Assembly (NCBI RefSeq): GCF_007671685.1
Contig: NZ_VCNL01000005.1
Span: forward strand, 62,001 to 126,000
Source of the DNA: Halorubrum salsamenti
Lineage (GTDB): Archaea; Halobacteriota; Halobacteria; Halobacteriales; Haloferacaceae
Length of the DNA stretch: 64,000 nt
Direction of reading: 5' to 3'
The notes under the pieces were generated by a model. The model did no database searches. It was not told the DNA's origin and saw only the letters and a program-made list of their open reading frames with translations. The translations under genes were made by a program, and so were the position numbers. How positions within the stretch are numbered: the stretch's first letter is position 1; every line of letters starts with the position of its first letter. Shown here in pieces: positions 57,753 through 64,000 of this stretch.

Positions 57753-58937
57753 ATGACACGAGACACTAACCGTTCCCCTGAGCACCAATTCAAAACGCTC
57801 GCCGTCGGATCAGATCCGAACGGCATACGTCCTCCGGAAGGCGGACCAAGCGACGTCATCCCGCCGTTGCACCTCTCGACCACCTTCGAGTGGGCCGGTA
57901 CTGACGAAGTCACTGAACACGCGTACTCGCGTGAGAGCAATCCGACGCGGGCGGCCTTGGAAGGTCAGATCGCCCGCCTCGAAGGCGGCGAACACGGATT
58001 GGTGTTCGCCTCGGGGATGGCCGCTATCTCGACGACGATGCTATCGCTGGTTCCGCCGGGGGGTCACGTCGTATCGTCGGACTCCGTCTATAGCGGTAGT
58101 GAAAAGCTACTCACAGAACTGCTCGCGGCGCAGTTCGGTATCGACGTTGACTTCGTCGACGCCTGTGATCCCGAAAACGTCGCTGCGGTGGTCGACTCCG
58201 AAACTGACCTGATCTGGGTGGAGACGCCGTCCAATCCGCTGCTGCGTCTGTGTGATGTCCGCTCGATCGCCGACATCGCTCAGGGCCACGGCGTCGCGTT
58301 CGGGGTGGATAGCACCTTTGCGAGCCCGTACTTCCAAGCGCCGCTCGAACTGGGTGCAGACGTCGTCGTCCATAGCACCACGAAGTACCTCAACGGCCAC
58401 TCCGACTCGACTGGTGGCGCCGTCGTCACCGACGATGATGCGGTGTTCGAGAACGTGGCGTTTTCCCAGCAGACCGGACTCGGAAACATGCTCGCGCCCT
58501 TCGACTGCTATCTCGTTGCGAGAGGGATCAAGACGTTGCCGACACGGATGGAAGACCACGAGGAGAACGCGATGGCAGTGGCTCGACTGCTCGAGAACCA
58601 CGACTGGGTCGATCGCGTCCACTATCCGGGGCTTGAAAGCCACCCGCAACATGACCTTGCCGCCGAACAGATGTCCGGGTATAGCGGGATGCTCTCCTTC
58701 GAGTTCGACGGCACGCTCACCGAGATCGAAGCGTTCGTCGAAGGGCTCGAGATATTCACTCCCGGAGCGAGCCTCGGTGGCGTCGAGAGTTTGATCGAGG
58801 TACCCTCACTGATGATTCCCGATGAGGTTGGTCACGGGCCGGCTACCGCTGAGATTCCCGAGAACCTCGTCCGGATGTCGGTCGGTATCGAAGACGTCGA
58901 TGACCTCCGTAACGACCTCCGGACAGCGCTCCCGTAA
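57753..58937 (+). CDS. Cystathionine gamma-synthase/lyase-type PLP enzyme
   Basis: A 394-residue Cys/Met metabolism PLP-dependent enzyme. Motifs: TLAVGSDPN, AYSRESNPTRAALEGQIARLEGG, GLVFASGMAAIST, VDSTFASPYFQAPLELGADVV, Schiff-base Lys in VVHSTTKYLNGHSD, and a C-terminal LGGVESLIEVPSLM then VRMSVGIEDVDDL. The reaction may be cystathionine formation or cleavage, homocysteine synthesis or methionine breakdown; sequence alone does not separate them. ATG 57753 is used. The adjacent sulfur-related DsrE gene is 1.8 kb away; no direct operon link. Confidence 0.92.
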   Translation: MTRDTNRSPEHQFKTLAVGSDPNGIRPPEGGPSDVIPPLHLSTTFEWAGTDEVTEHAYSRESNPTRAALEGQIARLEGGEHGLVFASGMAAISTTMLSLVPPGGHVVSSDSVYSGSEKLLTELLAAQFGIDVDFVDACDPENVAAVVDSETDLIWVETPSNPLLRLCDVRSIADIAQGHGVAFGVDSTFASPYFQAPLELGADVVVHSTTKYLNGHSDSTGGAVVTDDDAVFENVAFSQQTGLGNMLAPFDCYLVARGIKTLPTRMEDHEENAMAVARLLENHDWVDRVHYPGLESHPQHDLAAEQMSGYSGMLSFEFDGTLTEIEAFVEGLEIFTPGASLGGVESLIEVPSLMIPDEVGHGPATAEIPENLVRMSVGIEDVDDLRNDLRTALP

Positions 58938-59005
58938 ACGCCACCTCGACGGAACAGTGGGAGACAGTCACCACGGCTTTGCCGGTCCGGTTCGTAGGTC
59001 GTCCC

Positions 59006-59725
59006 ATGACGCGCACAGCCGTTATCGCAGGTGTCGGTCCGGGGATCGGGGAATCGCTCGCACGAAAATTCGCAGCCGAGGGCTGTCAGGTCGCACTCTT
59101 CGCTCGCTCGGAGGACTACATCGAGGAACTCGCGGACGATCTTCCGGCTCCCGGTGAGGGGCTTGCCGTCCAGACCGATCTCACCGACGTCGATCAGATC
59201 CGAGACGGGTTTGAGGCGGTTCGAGAGGGATTCGGGCCGGTCGACGTCCTCGTGAATCACGCGAGTGCCGCCTCATGGAAGGGCCTCATGGACGCGGACG
59301 TTGAGGAATTCGAACGGGCGTGGGCGGTCAACGGGCGCGGCGCGTTCGTCTGTTCGCAGGAGGCGGTCGGCGACATGCTCGAGACCGGTGGCGGGACGGT
59401 CATTTTCACGGGCGCGACCTCCGCCGTACGGAGCCTCGGCGGCGCGATCGGATTCACGGCCGCGAAGTTCGCCGCCCGCGGGATGGCGATGGATATCGCC
59501 CAGGAGTTCGGTCCCGAGGGGGTTCACGTCGCGCACGTCGTCATCGACGGTCAGATCGACTCCCCGGGCGTTCGTGACCGGTTCCCCGACCGGGAAGGCG
59601 AGACGTTCATCGCTCCCGACGAGATGGCCGAGACCTACTGGCACCTCGTCGAACAGGACGACGTCAGTACGCAGCCGTTCGAGGTCCACATTACGAACGG
59701 CCCGCAGAACTCCGAGTTCATCTGA
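59006..59725 (+). CDS. SDR-family oxidoreductase lacking the catalytic tyrosine
   Basis: A 239-residue classical-length SDR. The cofactor motif reads GVGPGIGESLARKFA, and VLVNHASAASWKG takes the NNAG position. The expected Tyr-x3-Lys is GFTAAKFAARG, with Phe150 in place of Tyr and Lys154 kept; Ser139 in GATSAVRS is also present. A Phe at this site occurs in a sub-lineage of SDRs, so it may be a genuine family trait, but standard hydride-transfer chemistry would be impaired. ATG 59006; 68 bases after the PLP gene, possibly cotranscribed. Confidence 0.85.
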   Translation: MTRTAVIAGVGPGIGESLARKFAAEGCQVALFARSEDYIEELADDLPAPGEGLAVQTDLTDVDQIRDGFEAVREGFGPVDVLVNHASAASWKGLMDADVEEFERAWAVNGRGAFVCSQEAVGDMLETGGGTVIFTGATSAVRSLGGAIGFTAAKFAARGMAMDIAQEFGPEGVHVAHVVIDGQIDSPGVRDRFPDREGETFIAPDEMAETYWHLVEQDDVSTQPFEVHITNGPQNSEFI

Positions 59726-59810
59726 CGCGTCGATCGCGATCCTCGCCTGTGTGAAACACACGCACGATCGCTCGGCAATTAATAGGATCGTGTGGCTATC
59801 TCCACGCGTA

Positions 59811-60068
59811 ATGCCGGACGAAACCACTATTTCGGCGCGATCGGCGCCCACTGAACTCCGCGACCTCTCGCCCAGTGCGAAACTGGTCGCGAAGACCCTC
59901 GAGTACGAGGGCGAGAGCACGCAGTCGGCCCTCGCCGAGTCGACGCTACTTCCCCCGCGGACCGTTCGATACGCGCTCGATCAGCTCGAAGAGGCCGAGA
60001 TGGTCTCGTCACGGATCTCGTTCGTCGACGCCCGAAAGCGGATCTACTCGCTCGAGCTGGAACCTTGA
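59811..60068 (+). CDS. Small MarR/TrmB-type winged-helix protein
   Basis: An 85-residue winged helix: LSPSAKLVAKTLEYEGESTQ, SALAESTLLPPRTVRYALDQLEEAEMV, wing SSRISFVDARKRIYSLEL. The structure is complete without an effector domain. TTAATAGG at about 59778-59786 is 27 bases before ATG 59811, giving a leaderless start. Similar one-domain regulators are common in haloarchaea. Target unknown. Confidence 0.84.
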   Translation: MPDETTISARSAPTELRDLSPSAKLVAKTLEYEGESTQSALAESTLLPPRTVRYALDQLEEAEMVSSRISFVDARKRIYSLELEP

Positions 60069-60090
60069 GCGACGCGGGCCCTGACGCCCG

Positions 60091-60618
60091 CTACTCACGG
60101 CCCGTTTCGCGGTCGTACGTCCCGCTGTACACCCGGTAGCCATTCCCAGACGGGGGTGTTCGGAGCGCAACAGCAAGCGACATCCGTGGATCGACCGCGA
60201 CGCCCGATGCTCCGCCGGTCATCCCGTTCGTGCCGGAGGGAACGTCGAGCGAGACGACCGATCCCGCCGCGTCGATGCCGGGGTCGGGGGCGCAGTCGGT
60301 CGCTTCGATCGGCACGTCTATCGCCTCGAAGATCCGGAGCCGTTCCGCGGTGACGTCACCGATCCCGGCTGGATCCCGATCGAGGACGACTCGGACAGCG
60401 AGGCCTCGGTTCGCGGGGTGGCGAGCACACGCCAGGCCGTCGTTACCGTTCCCGCCGTTACCGGCGAGCACGGTGACTGGGCCGCCGGTCCGATGAGCAA
60501 TCACCGCCTCGGCGAGTCCCCGACCGGCGTGTTCCATCATCCGAGGGAGATCGAGGCCGACCGCTTCGACAGCGACGCGGTCGATCGCTCGCGTCTCCTC
60601 AGTCGTGACCGCCGTCAC
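60091..60618 (-). pseudogene. NAD(P)H-hydrate epimerase (YjeF N-domain)-like, internally shortened
   Basis: A 175-codon frame from GTG 60618. It keeps the YjeF-N start (TEETRAIDRVAVEAVGLDLP, RMMEHAGRGLAEAV), the VTVLAGNGGNGNDGLACARH loop and VVSLDVPSGTNG. The catalytic segment that should link them (the Asp-Ala-Leu-Leu-Gly-Thr-Gly type stretch, about 30 residues) is absent: DPGIDAAGSVVSLDV joins the flanks directly. The normal C-terminal end is also replaced. The frame stays open, so a shortened protein could be made, but epimerase activity is doubtful. Confidence 0.6.
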
Positions 60619-60729
60619 GGGGCGACCGTCCGGACAGACGGGGGTGGACGCGTCCACGCGTGGCCGTTCGAAACCGGTGTGCAAAAACGGTGAGGCCGTC
60701 TCCGAGGCGGTGAGACCGGCTGCGACCGC

Positions 60730-61095
60730 TCAGAACGTGATGATCTCGTAGTCGTCGTCGACGAGCGAACGGATGCTCGGGTGGCCGTCGTACTCGTCGA
60801 GGGTGACGAGTCCGGAGTCGGCGACGGCGTCCTCGACGCCGAACGCACCGGAACAGAAGTCACAGACCGCGGCGTCGTCGCGGACCGCCTGGTAGAGCTC
60901 GTGGTAGTCGCTCTCCTCGTCTTCGAGCTCCGGGATCCACTGGGTCCCGGCGCCGTCGAAGATGAGTTCCACCTCGTCGCCCTCGGTCTCGGCGAACTCC
61001 TTCGCGGCCTCAAGCGCGTTCGCGAGGCGACCGTAGTCGGAGTGCGATTCGTTGCCGGCGAGAATCACGATTGCTGCTTTTGCCATCGTGTTCAT
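60730..61095 (-). CDS. DsrE-family protein
   Basis: A 121-residue DsrE/DsrF-like protein. AKAAIVILAGNESHSDYGRL, ELIFDGAGTQWIPELEDE and the cysteine pair in AAVCDFCSGAFGV define the family. The cysteines may bind sulfur or a metal. A GGTTATCTA box lies about 22 bases before ATG 61095 and 31 before ATG 61086, so either ATG may be used. It stands alone, not near the main sulfur island. Role likely in sulfur transfer or persulfide handling. Confidence 0.85.
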   Translation of the reverse strand: MNTMAKAAIVILAGNESHSDYGRLANALEAAKEFAETEGDEVELIFDGAGTQWIPELEDEESDYHELYQAVRDDAAVCDFCSGAFGVEDAVADSGLVTLDEYDGHPSIRSLVDDDYEIITF

Positions 61096-61205
61096 TTACG
61101 AGTGCCACCCGTAGATAACCCATCCGCGGGTGTGTGTCTGGCACGCCGATTCGACATGCGATGACGTACCACTGTCCGTCGAGCCCGCCACGGTAGGTCG
61201 GTGTG

Positions 61206-61766
61206 TCACGGACAGTCGCTCGCGTCGAACGTGCGCGGATCGGACCCCTGATCGACTCGCCGGACCGCGCCGCCGTCGAGGTCGACCGCGGCGGCGACCC
61301 CGCCGTACCCGTGCGTCTGATCGTGACCGCGGACGACAAGGCAGGACACATCGTCGGGGACGTCGACCGTCTCGGACCGCGTGAACGGCTGCTCGGAGTG
61401 CGCGTGAAGCAGCTCCCGCCGACCGAGTCGCGTCCCGTCGAGCCGCTCGATCTGCCACCAGTTCGCGTACCCCTCCTCGCCGCCGTCGTCGTGATGGAGT
61501 GTCACGTCGAAGGCGTGCCCCCCGTCCGTCTCCTCGAACGCGACAGCAACGACGTTCGCCTCCCGGAGGTCGATGTCGCCTCCGGCGGGCGATTCCACCG
61601 TAGAACCGTCCTCGCTGTCCGATTCCGTTCCGTCCTCGCTGTCGGAGTCGTCGGTCGTCGGGTCGGAGCCGCCGTCGCCGGTGCAGCCGGACAGCGCGAC
61701 GAGCGCGGGTCCGCTCGTGAGACCGGCCAGCAGTCGACGGCGAGAGAGGAGTTCCTGCCTGACCAT
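61206..61766 (-). CDS. Tat-exported lipoprotein of unknown function
   Basis: A 186-residue protein. SRRRLLAGLTSGPALVALSGCTG holds the twin arginines and the lipobox Cys; an acidic Ser/Asp/Glu linker follows. The remaining 110 residues (NVVAVAFEETDGGHAFDVTL, GYANWWQIERLDGTRLGRRE, LVVRGHDQTHGYGGVAAAVD) form a beta-rich domain with paired His. It is anchored outside the membrane. No family recognised. It precedes the flavin reductase gene by 57 bases in the reverse order, on the same strand. Confidence 0.82.
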   Translation of the reverse strand: MVRQELLSRRRLLAGLTSGPALVALSGCTGDGGSDPTTDDSDSEDGTESDSEDGSTVESPAGGDIDLREANVVAVAFEETDGGHAFDVTLHHDDGGEEGYANWWQIERLDGTRLGRRELLHAHSEQPFTRSETVDVPDDVSCLVVRGHDQTHGYGGVAAAVDLDGGAVRRVDQGSDPRTFDASDCP

Positions 61767-61822
61767 GGAACCGATTCGGCGCTGAGGCGAAAAAGCTCAC
61801 TGCCGATGGACGGTCCCCGCGC

Positions 61823-63283
61823 TCACCCGTGATGGTGGTGGTCGTGTCCGCCGCCCCGCGAGAACTGCCCCGAGAAGGCCCGATCGACGACCTCGGAGAG
61901 CGCGGGGTGGATATGGACCGCCTCGCGGATGTCCGCGACCGTCCCCGAGCCCGCGGTCATCGCGACGACGACCTCCTCGATCAGGTTCGACGCCTCGGGA
62001 CCGACGATGTGACAGCCCTCGATGTTCCCGTCGAGGTCGATGAGAACCTTCACGAAGCCGTCGGCGCGCATCGCGCTCCCGCGGGCCGTCTCGTCGTACG
62101 CGTACGTGTTGGTGGCGTACTCGACGTCGGCCGCGCGGAGGTCCTGCTCACGCGCTCCGACTCCCGCTACCTCGGGGGAGGCGAACACCGCGAACGGCAT
62201 CGCCGAGTAATCGACCGGCTCCGGCTCGTCACCGAGCAGGTTCCGGATCACGGCCTTCGCCTCGTGGTTCGCGCTGTGTTTGAGCAGGTACTCGCCGACC
62301 ACGTCGCCGAGCGCCCACACCCCCTCGGCGTCCGTCCGGAGGTACTCGTCGGTCTCGACGAAGCCGGCCGCGTCGGTCTCGACGCCGGTCGCGTCGAGAT
62401 CGAGGGCGTCGGTGTTCGGGCGGCGGCCCGCCGCGACCAGCAGCGCGTCGCCCGTGACGGTCACGTCCTCGGCCTCGTCGGGCGCGCCGACGGTCTCGCC
62501 GCCCGCGCGGACCGAGTCCGCCTCGGGGTACGGGCGGGCCTCGACGGTCACCTCGCCGTCGGCCTCGTCGGCCGCGCCGGCCTCGTACCCGGTGTACACG
62601 TCGAACCGGTCGGCGTAGCGGTCGGTGAACGCCTCGCCGACCTCCTCGTCCGCCTCCGGGAGGAGGTGCTCGCGCCGGCCGACGATCGTCACGTCGGTGC
62701 CGAACGTCCCGAAGAAGTGGCCGAGCTCCGCCGCGATGTACCCGCCGCCGACGATCACGAGGCGGTCGGGCGGCGACTCCAGCCGGAGCGCCTCCGTACT
62801 CGTGAGGTAGTCCACGTCCTCGATCCCGTCGATCGGCGGGATCGAGGGGCGCGTGCCGGTGGCGACGAGGACGGTGTCGGCCCGAAGCGTGGCGCCCTCG
62901 TCGTCGCCGTCGACGATCTCGACCGTGCGGTCGTCGACGAACTGCCCGGTCCCCGAGAACAGGTCGTGGACGTTCGAGGACGTGAGCCCACGTCGGATCG
63001 ACTCGGAGCTGCCCGAAACGTCCTCGGTGACCTTCCGGACGATCTCCGCGAAGTCGACGTCGGTCACCTCGGCGTCGATCTCGAACGCGTCGGCGCCCTC
63101 GATCGTCTCCATCACGTCGGCGTGATAGAGGAGGCGTTTCGAGGGGATACAGCCGCGGTTGAGGCAGGTCCCGCCGAGCCGCCCCTCCTCGACGACCGCG
63201 ACCGAGTTCTCCCGTCCGGCCATCGCGTTCGCCACGTCCAGTCCCGATCCCGACCCGATTACGAGGAAGTCGAACTCCTGCAT
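61823..63283 (-). CDS. Pyridine nucleotide-disulfide oxidoreductase (dihydrolipoyl dehydrogenase/mercuric or mycothione reductase type)
   Basis: A 486-residue flavoprotein. FAD motif FLVIGSGSGLDVANAMA, redox pair GGTCLNRGCIPSK (Cys40, Cys45), NAD motif RLVIVGGGYIAAELG, second FAD motif GVWALGDVVGEYL, and the catalytic His-Glu in HIHPALSEVVDRAF. Substrate is not given by sequence; the first motif (GSGSG) and length fit the mycothione/dihydrolipoyl reductase-like group. The natural C-terminus GGGHDHHHHG is an unusual metal-binding tail. ATG 63283 starts the first strand; an in-frame ATG at 63310 would add nine residues. Confidence 0.88.
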   Translation of the reverse strand: MQEFDFLVIGSGSGLDVANAMAGRENSVAVVEEGRLGGTCLNRGCIPSKRLLYHADVMETIEGADAFEIDAEVTDVDFAEIVRKVTEDVSGSSESIRRGLTSSNVHDLFSGTGQFVDDRTVEIVDGDDEGATLRADTVLVATGTRPSIPPIDGIEDVDYLTSTEALRLESPPDRLVIVGGGYIAAELGHFFGTFGTDVTIVGRREHLLPEADEEVGEAFTDRYADRFDVYTGYEAGAADEADGEVTVEARPYPEADSVRAGGETVGAPDEAEDVTVTGDALLVAAGRRPNTDALDLDATGVETDAAGFVETDEYLRTDAEGVWALGDVVGEYLLKHSANHEAKAVIRNLLGDEPEPVDYSAMPFAVFASPEVAGVGAREQDLRAADVEYATNTYAYDETARGSAMRADGFVKVLIDLDGNIEGCHIVGPEASNLIEEVVVAMTAGSGTVADIREAVHIHPALSEVVDRAFSGQFSRGGGHDHHHHG

Positions 63284-63366
63284 GGGCCGGCCGACGGCGG
63301 CCAGCGACATCAAAGCCCGTAATGGCGTCTCCGGCACACGGCCGCGGTGATCGGGGGCGGCGGTCT

Positions 63367-63646
63367 CTACACGCCGAACGTCGTCGCGAGGACGATCCGC
63401 ATCCAGAAGACCATCCCGCCGACCATCAGAACGAGCCCGAAGGCGAGGCCTCAGAGCACGCTTCCGACGAGGACGCCGGCGCCGACGTCGAGCGCCAGCG
63501 CGGTCGCGCCGACCGCGAACGCGACTCTCGTCCCCGACGTACTTCGCCCAGAGCGCGGCCGTCGGTGGCGGCGAGTCGTCTCCCACCGCCATCATGAACA
63601 TCGTCATGACGAGGGTCGCGATCAGTCCTGTGAGTCTGATCAACAT
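63367..63646 (-). pseudogene. Small membrane protein broken by frameshift and stop
   Basis: From ATG 63646 reads MLIRLTGLIATLVMTMFMMA then PPTAALWAKYVGD, after which the frame shifts; it resumes TRVAFAVGATALALDVGAGV, meets a TGA, and continues GLAFGLVLMVGGMVFWMRIV to a stop near 63367. These are three or four clear membrane segments of one ancestral protein. Family not certain. It lies between the reductase and peroxiredoxin genes. Confidence 0.6.
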
Positions 63647-63682
63647 GGTGTGTTACTCGCGCCGGCGAGCCGACGGGAGACC

Positions 63683-64000
63683 TCACAGATACGACTTCCC
63701 GTCCGGCAGTTCGCATTCGTCACCGTGGCACTGCGCGGCGTGTTCCACGGCCTCCAACTCCGGTTCGTCGGCCGGCTCCTCGCTTCGCCACGCGTACTGG
63801 ACGGTACGGTCGGGAGCGACCACGAAGACCGCCGAGCGCGCGACCCCGCGGTGGTCGTCTATCTCGTCGGCGCGTACCCCGTACGCCTCGGCGACGCGTC
63901 CGTCGCTGTCCGAGAGCAGCGGGAAATCGATCCGGTGCTGCGCGGCGAACGCGCGGTGGCTGTAGACGCCGTCCGTGGAGATCCCGAGCACGACGGTGTT
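63683..64000 (-). CDS. Peroxiredoxin (AhpC/TSA family), N-terminus cut by window edge
   Basis: The last 105 residues of a peroxiredoxin. TVVLGISTDGVYSHRAFAAQ, IDFPLLSDSDGRVAEAYGV and RSAVFVVAPDRTVQYAWRSE are typical of the Prx5/AhpE or BCP group. The peroxidatic Cys lies beyond the right edge. The C-terminus holds AAQCHGDECELPDG, two cysteines that could act in resolution. It reduces peroxides using a thiol donor, which could be supplied by the adjacent disulfide reductase, one gene away on the same strand. Confidence 0.88.
   Translation of the reverse strand, partial: NTVVLGISTDGVYSHRAFAAQHRIDFPLLSDSDGRVAEAYGVRADEIDDHRGVARSAVFVVAPDRTVQYAWRSEEPADEPELEAVEHAAQCHGDECELPDGKSYL

Overview
The window is 64 kb of high-GC, acidic-protein chromosome from a halophilic archaeon (class Halobacteria). 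Evidence for this is the strong Asp/Glu bias, twin-arginine secretion signals, many genes with a TATA box about 27 bases before an ATG or GTG (leaderless transcripts), a CDC48-type AAA ATPase, a halobacterial 2Fe-2S ferredoxin and IS1341-type TnpB elements. The genus cannot be fixed from the sequence alone. I recognised no rRNA, tRNA or CRISPR array.

Region 1 (1-17.5 kb) is a glucuronate/oligosaccharide utilisation island. A Tat-exported GH3 glycosidase (cut by the left edge) and a cytosolic GH2 beta-glucuronidase-like enzyme would release uronic acids. Glucuronate isomerase, an SDR fructuronate reductase and mannonate dehydratase form the isomerase route to 2-keto-3-deoxygluconate. A second set of a uronate dehydrogenase/Azf-like SDR, a beta-propeller lactonase, a second UxuA-like dehydratase, a DapA-family lyase/dehydratase and a ketoglutarate-semialdehyde dehydrogenase looks like an oxidative route to 2-oxoglutarate. 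An IclR regulator with a perfect 9-1-9 palindromic operator, an MFS transporter and a UspA protein complete it. The edge (17.9-19.0 kb) is decayed and holds an internally deleted IclR pseudogene and an unidentified gene remnant.

Region 2 (19.0-30.9 kb) is a sulfur-trafficking island: TauE/SafE exporter with a tiny partner protein, a PiT-type permease, a two-gene YeeE/YedE (TsuA-like) importer, a rhodanese-metallo-beta-lactamase fusion, two TusA carriers, a DsrE2-like protein, DUF1641, sulfide:quinone oxidoreductase, DUF302 and a broken thioredoxin. Five upstream regions here share the motif GTATTGTG or a one-base variant. An M20 deacylase sits inside the island.

Region 3 (30.8-41.3 kb) holds decayed DNA, a CaCA-type exchanger, an SsuA/THI5-type ABC importer laid out as two convergent operons, a regulator in which an HTH domain is fused to a copy of the importer's binding-protein fold, a CDC48 ATPase and a double zinc-ribbon protein.

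Region 4 (41.3-53.2 kb) holds AT-rich palindromes, an unrecognised helical protein coupled to a PQQ dehydrogenase carrying the Asp-Tyr-Asp signature of lanthanide-type enzymes, then ordinary haloarchaeal genes (methyltransferase, amphi-Trp, ArsR, coiled-coil protein, ferredoxin, DUF4242, DUF1611, aldehyde ferredoxin oxidoreductase, MscS channel).

Region 5 (53.2-64 kb) is an insertion-prone stretch with an N-terminally truncated TnpB, an unknown gene, an intact RHH-TnpB element that abuts a decapitated DUF5995 gene, then PLP, SDR, HTH, DsrE, lipoprotein and flavin disulfide reductase genes, two damaged genes, and a peroxiredoxin cut by the right edge.
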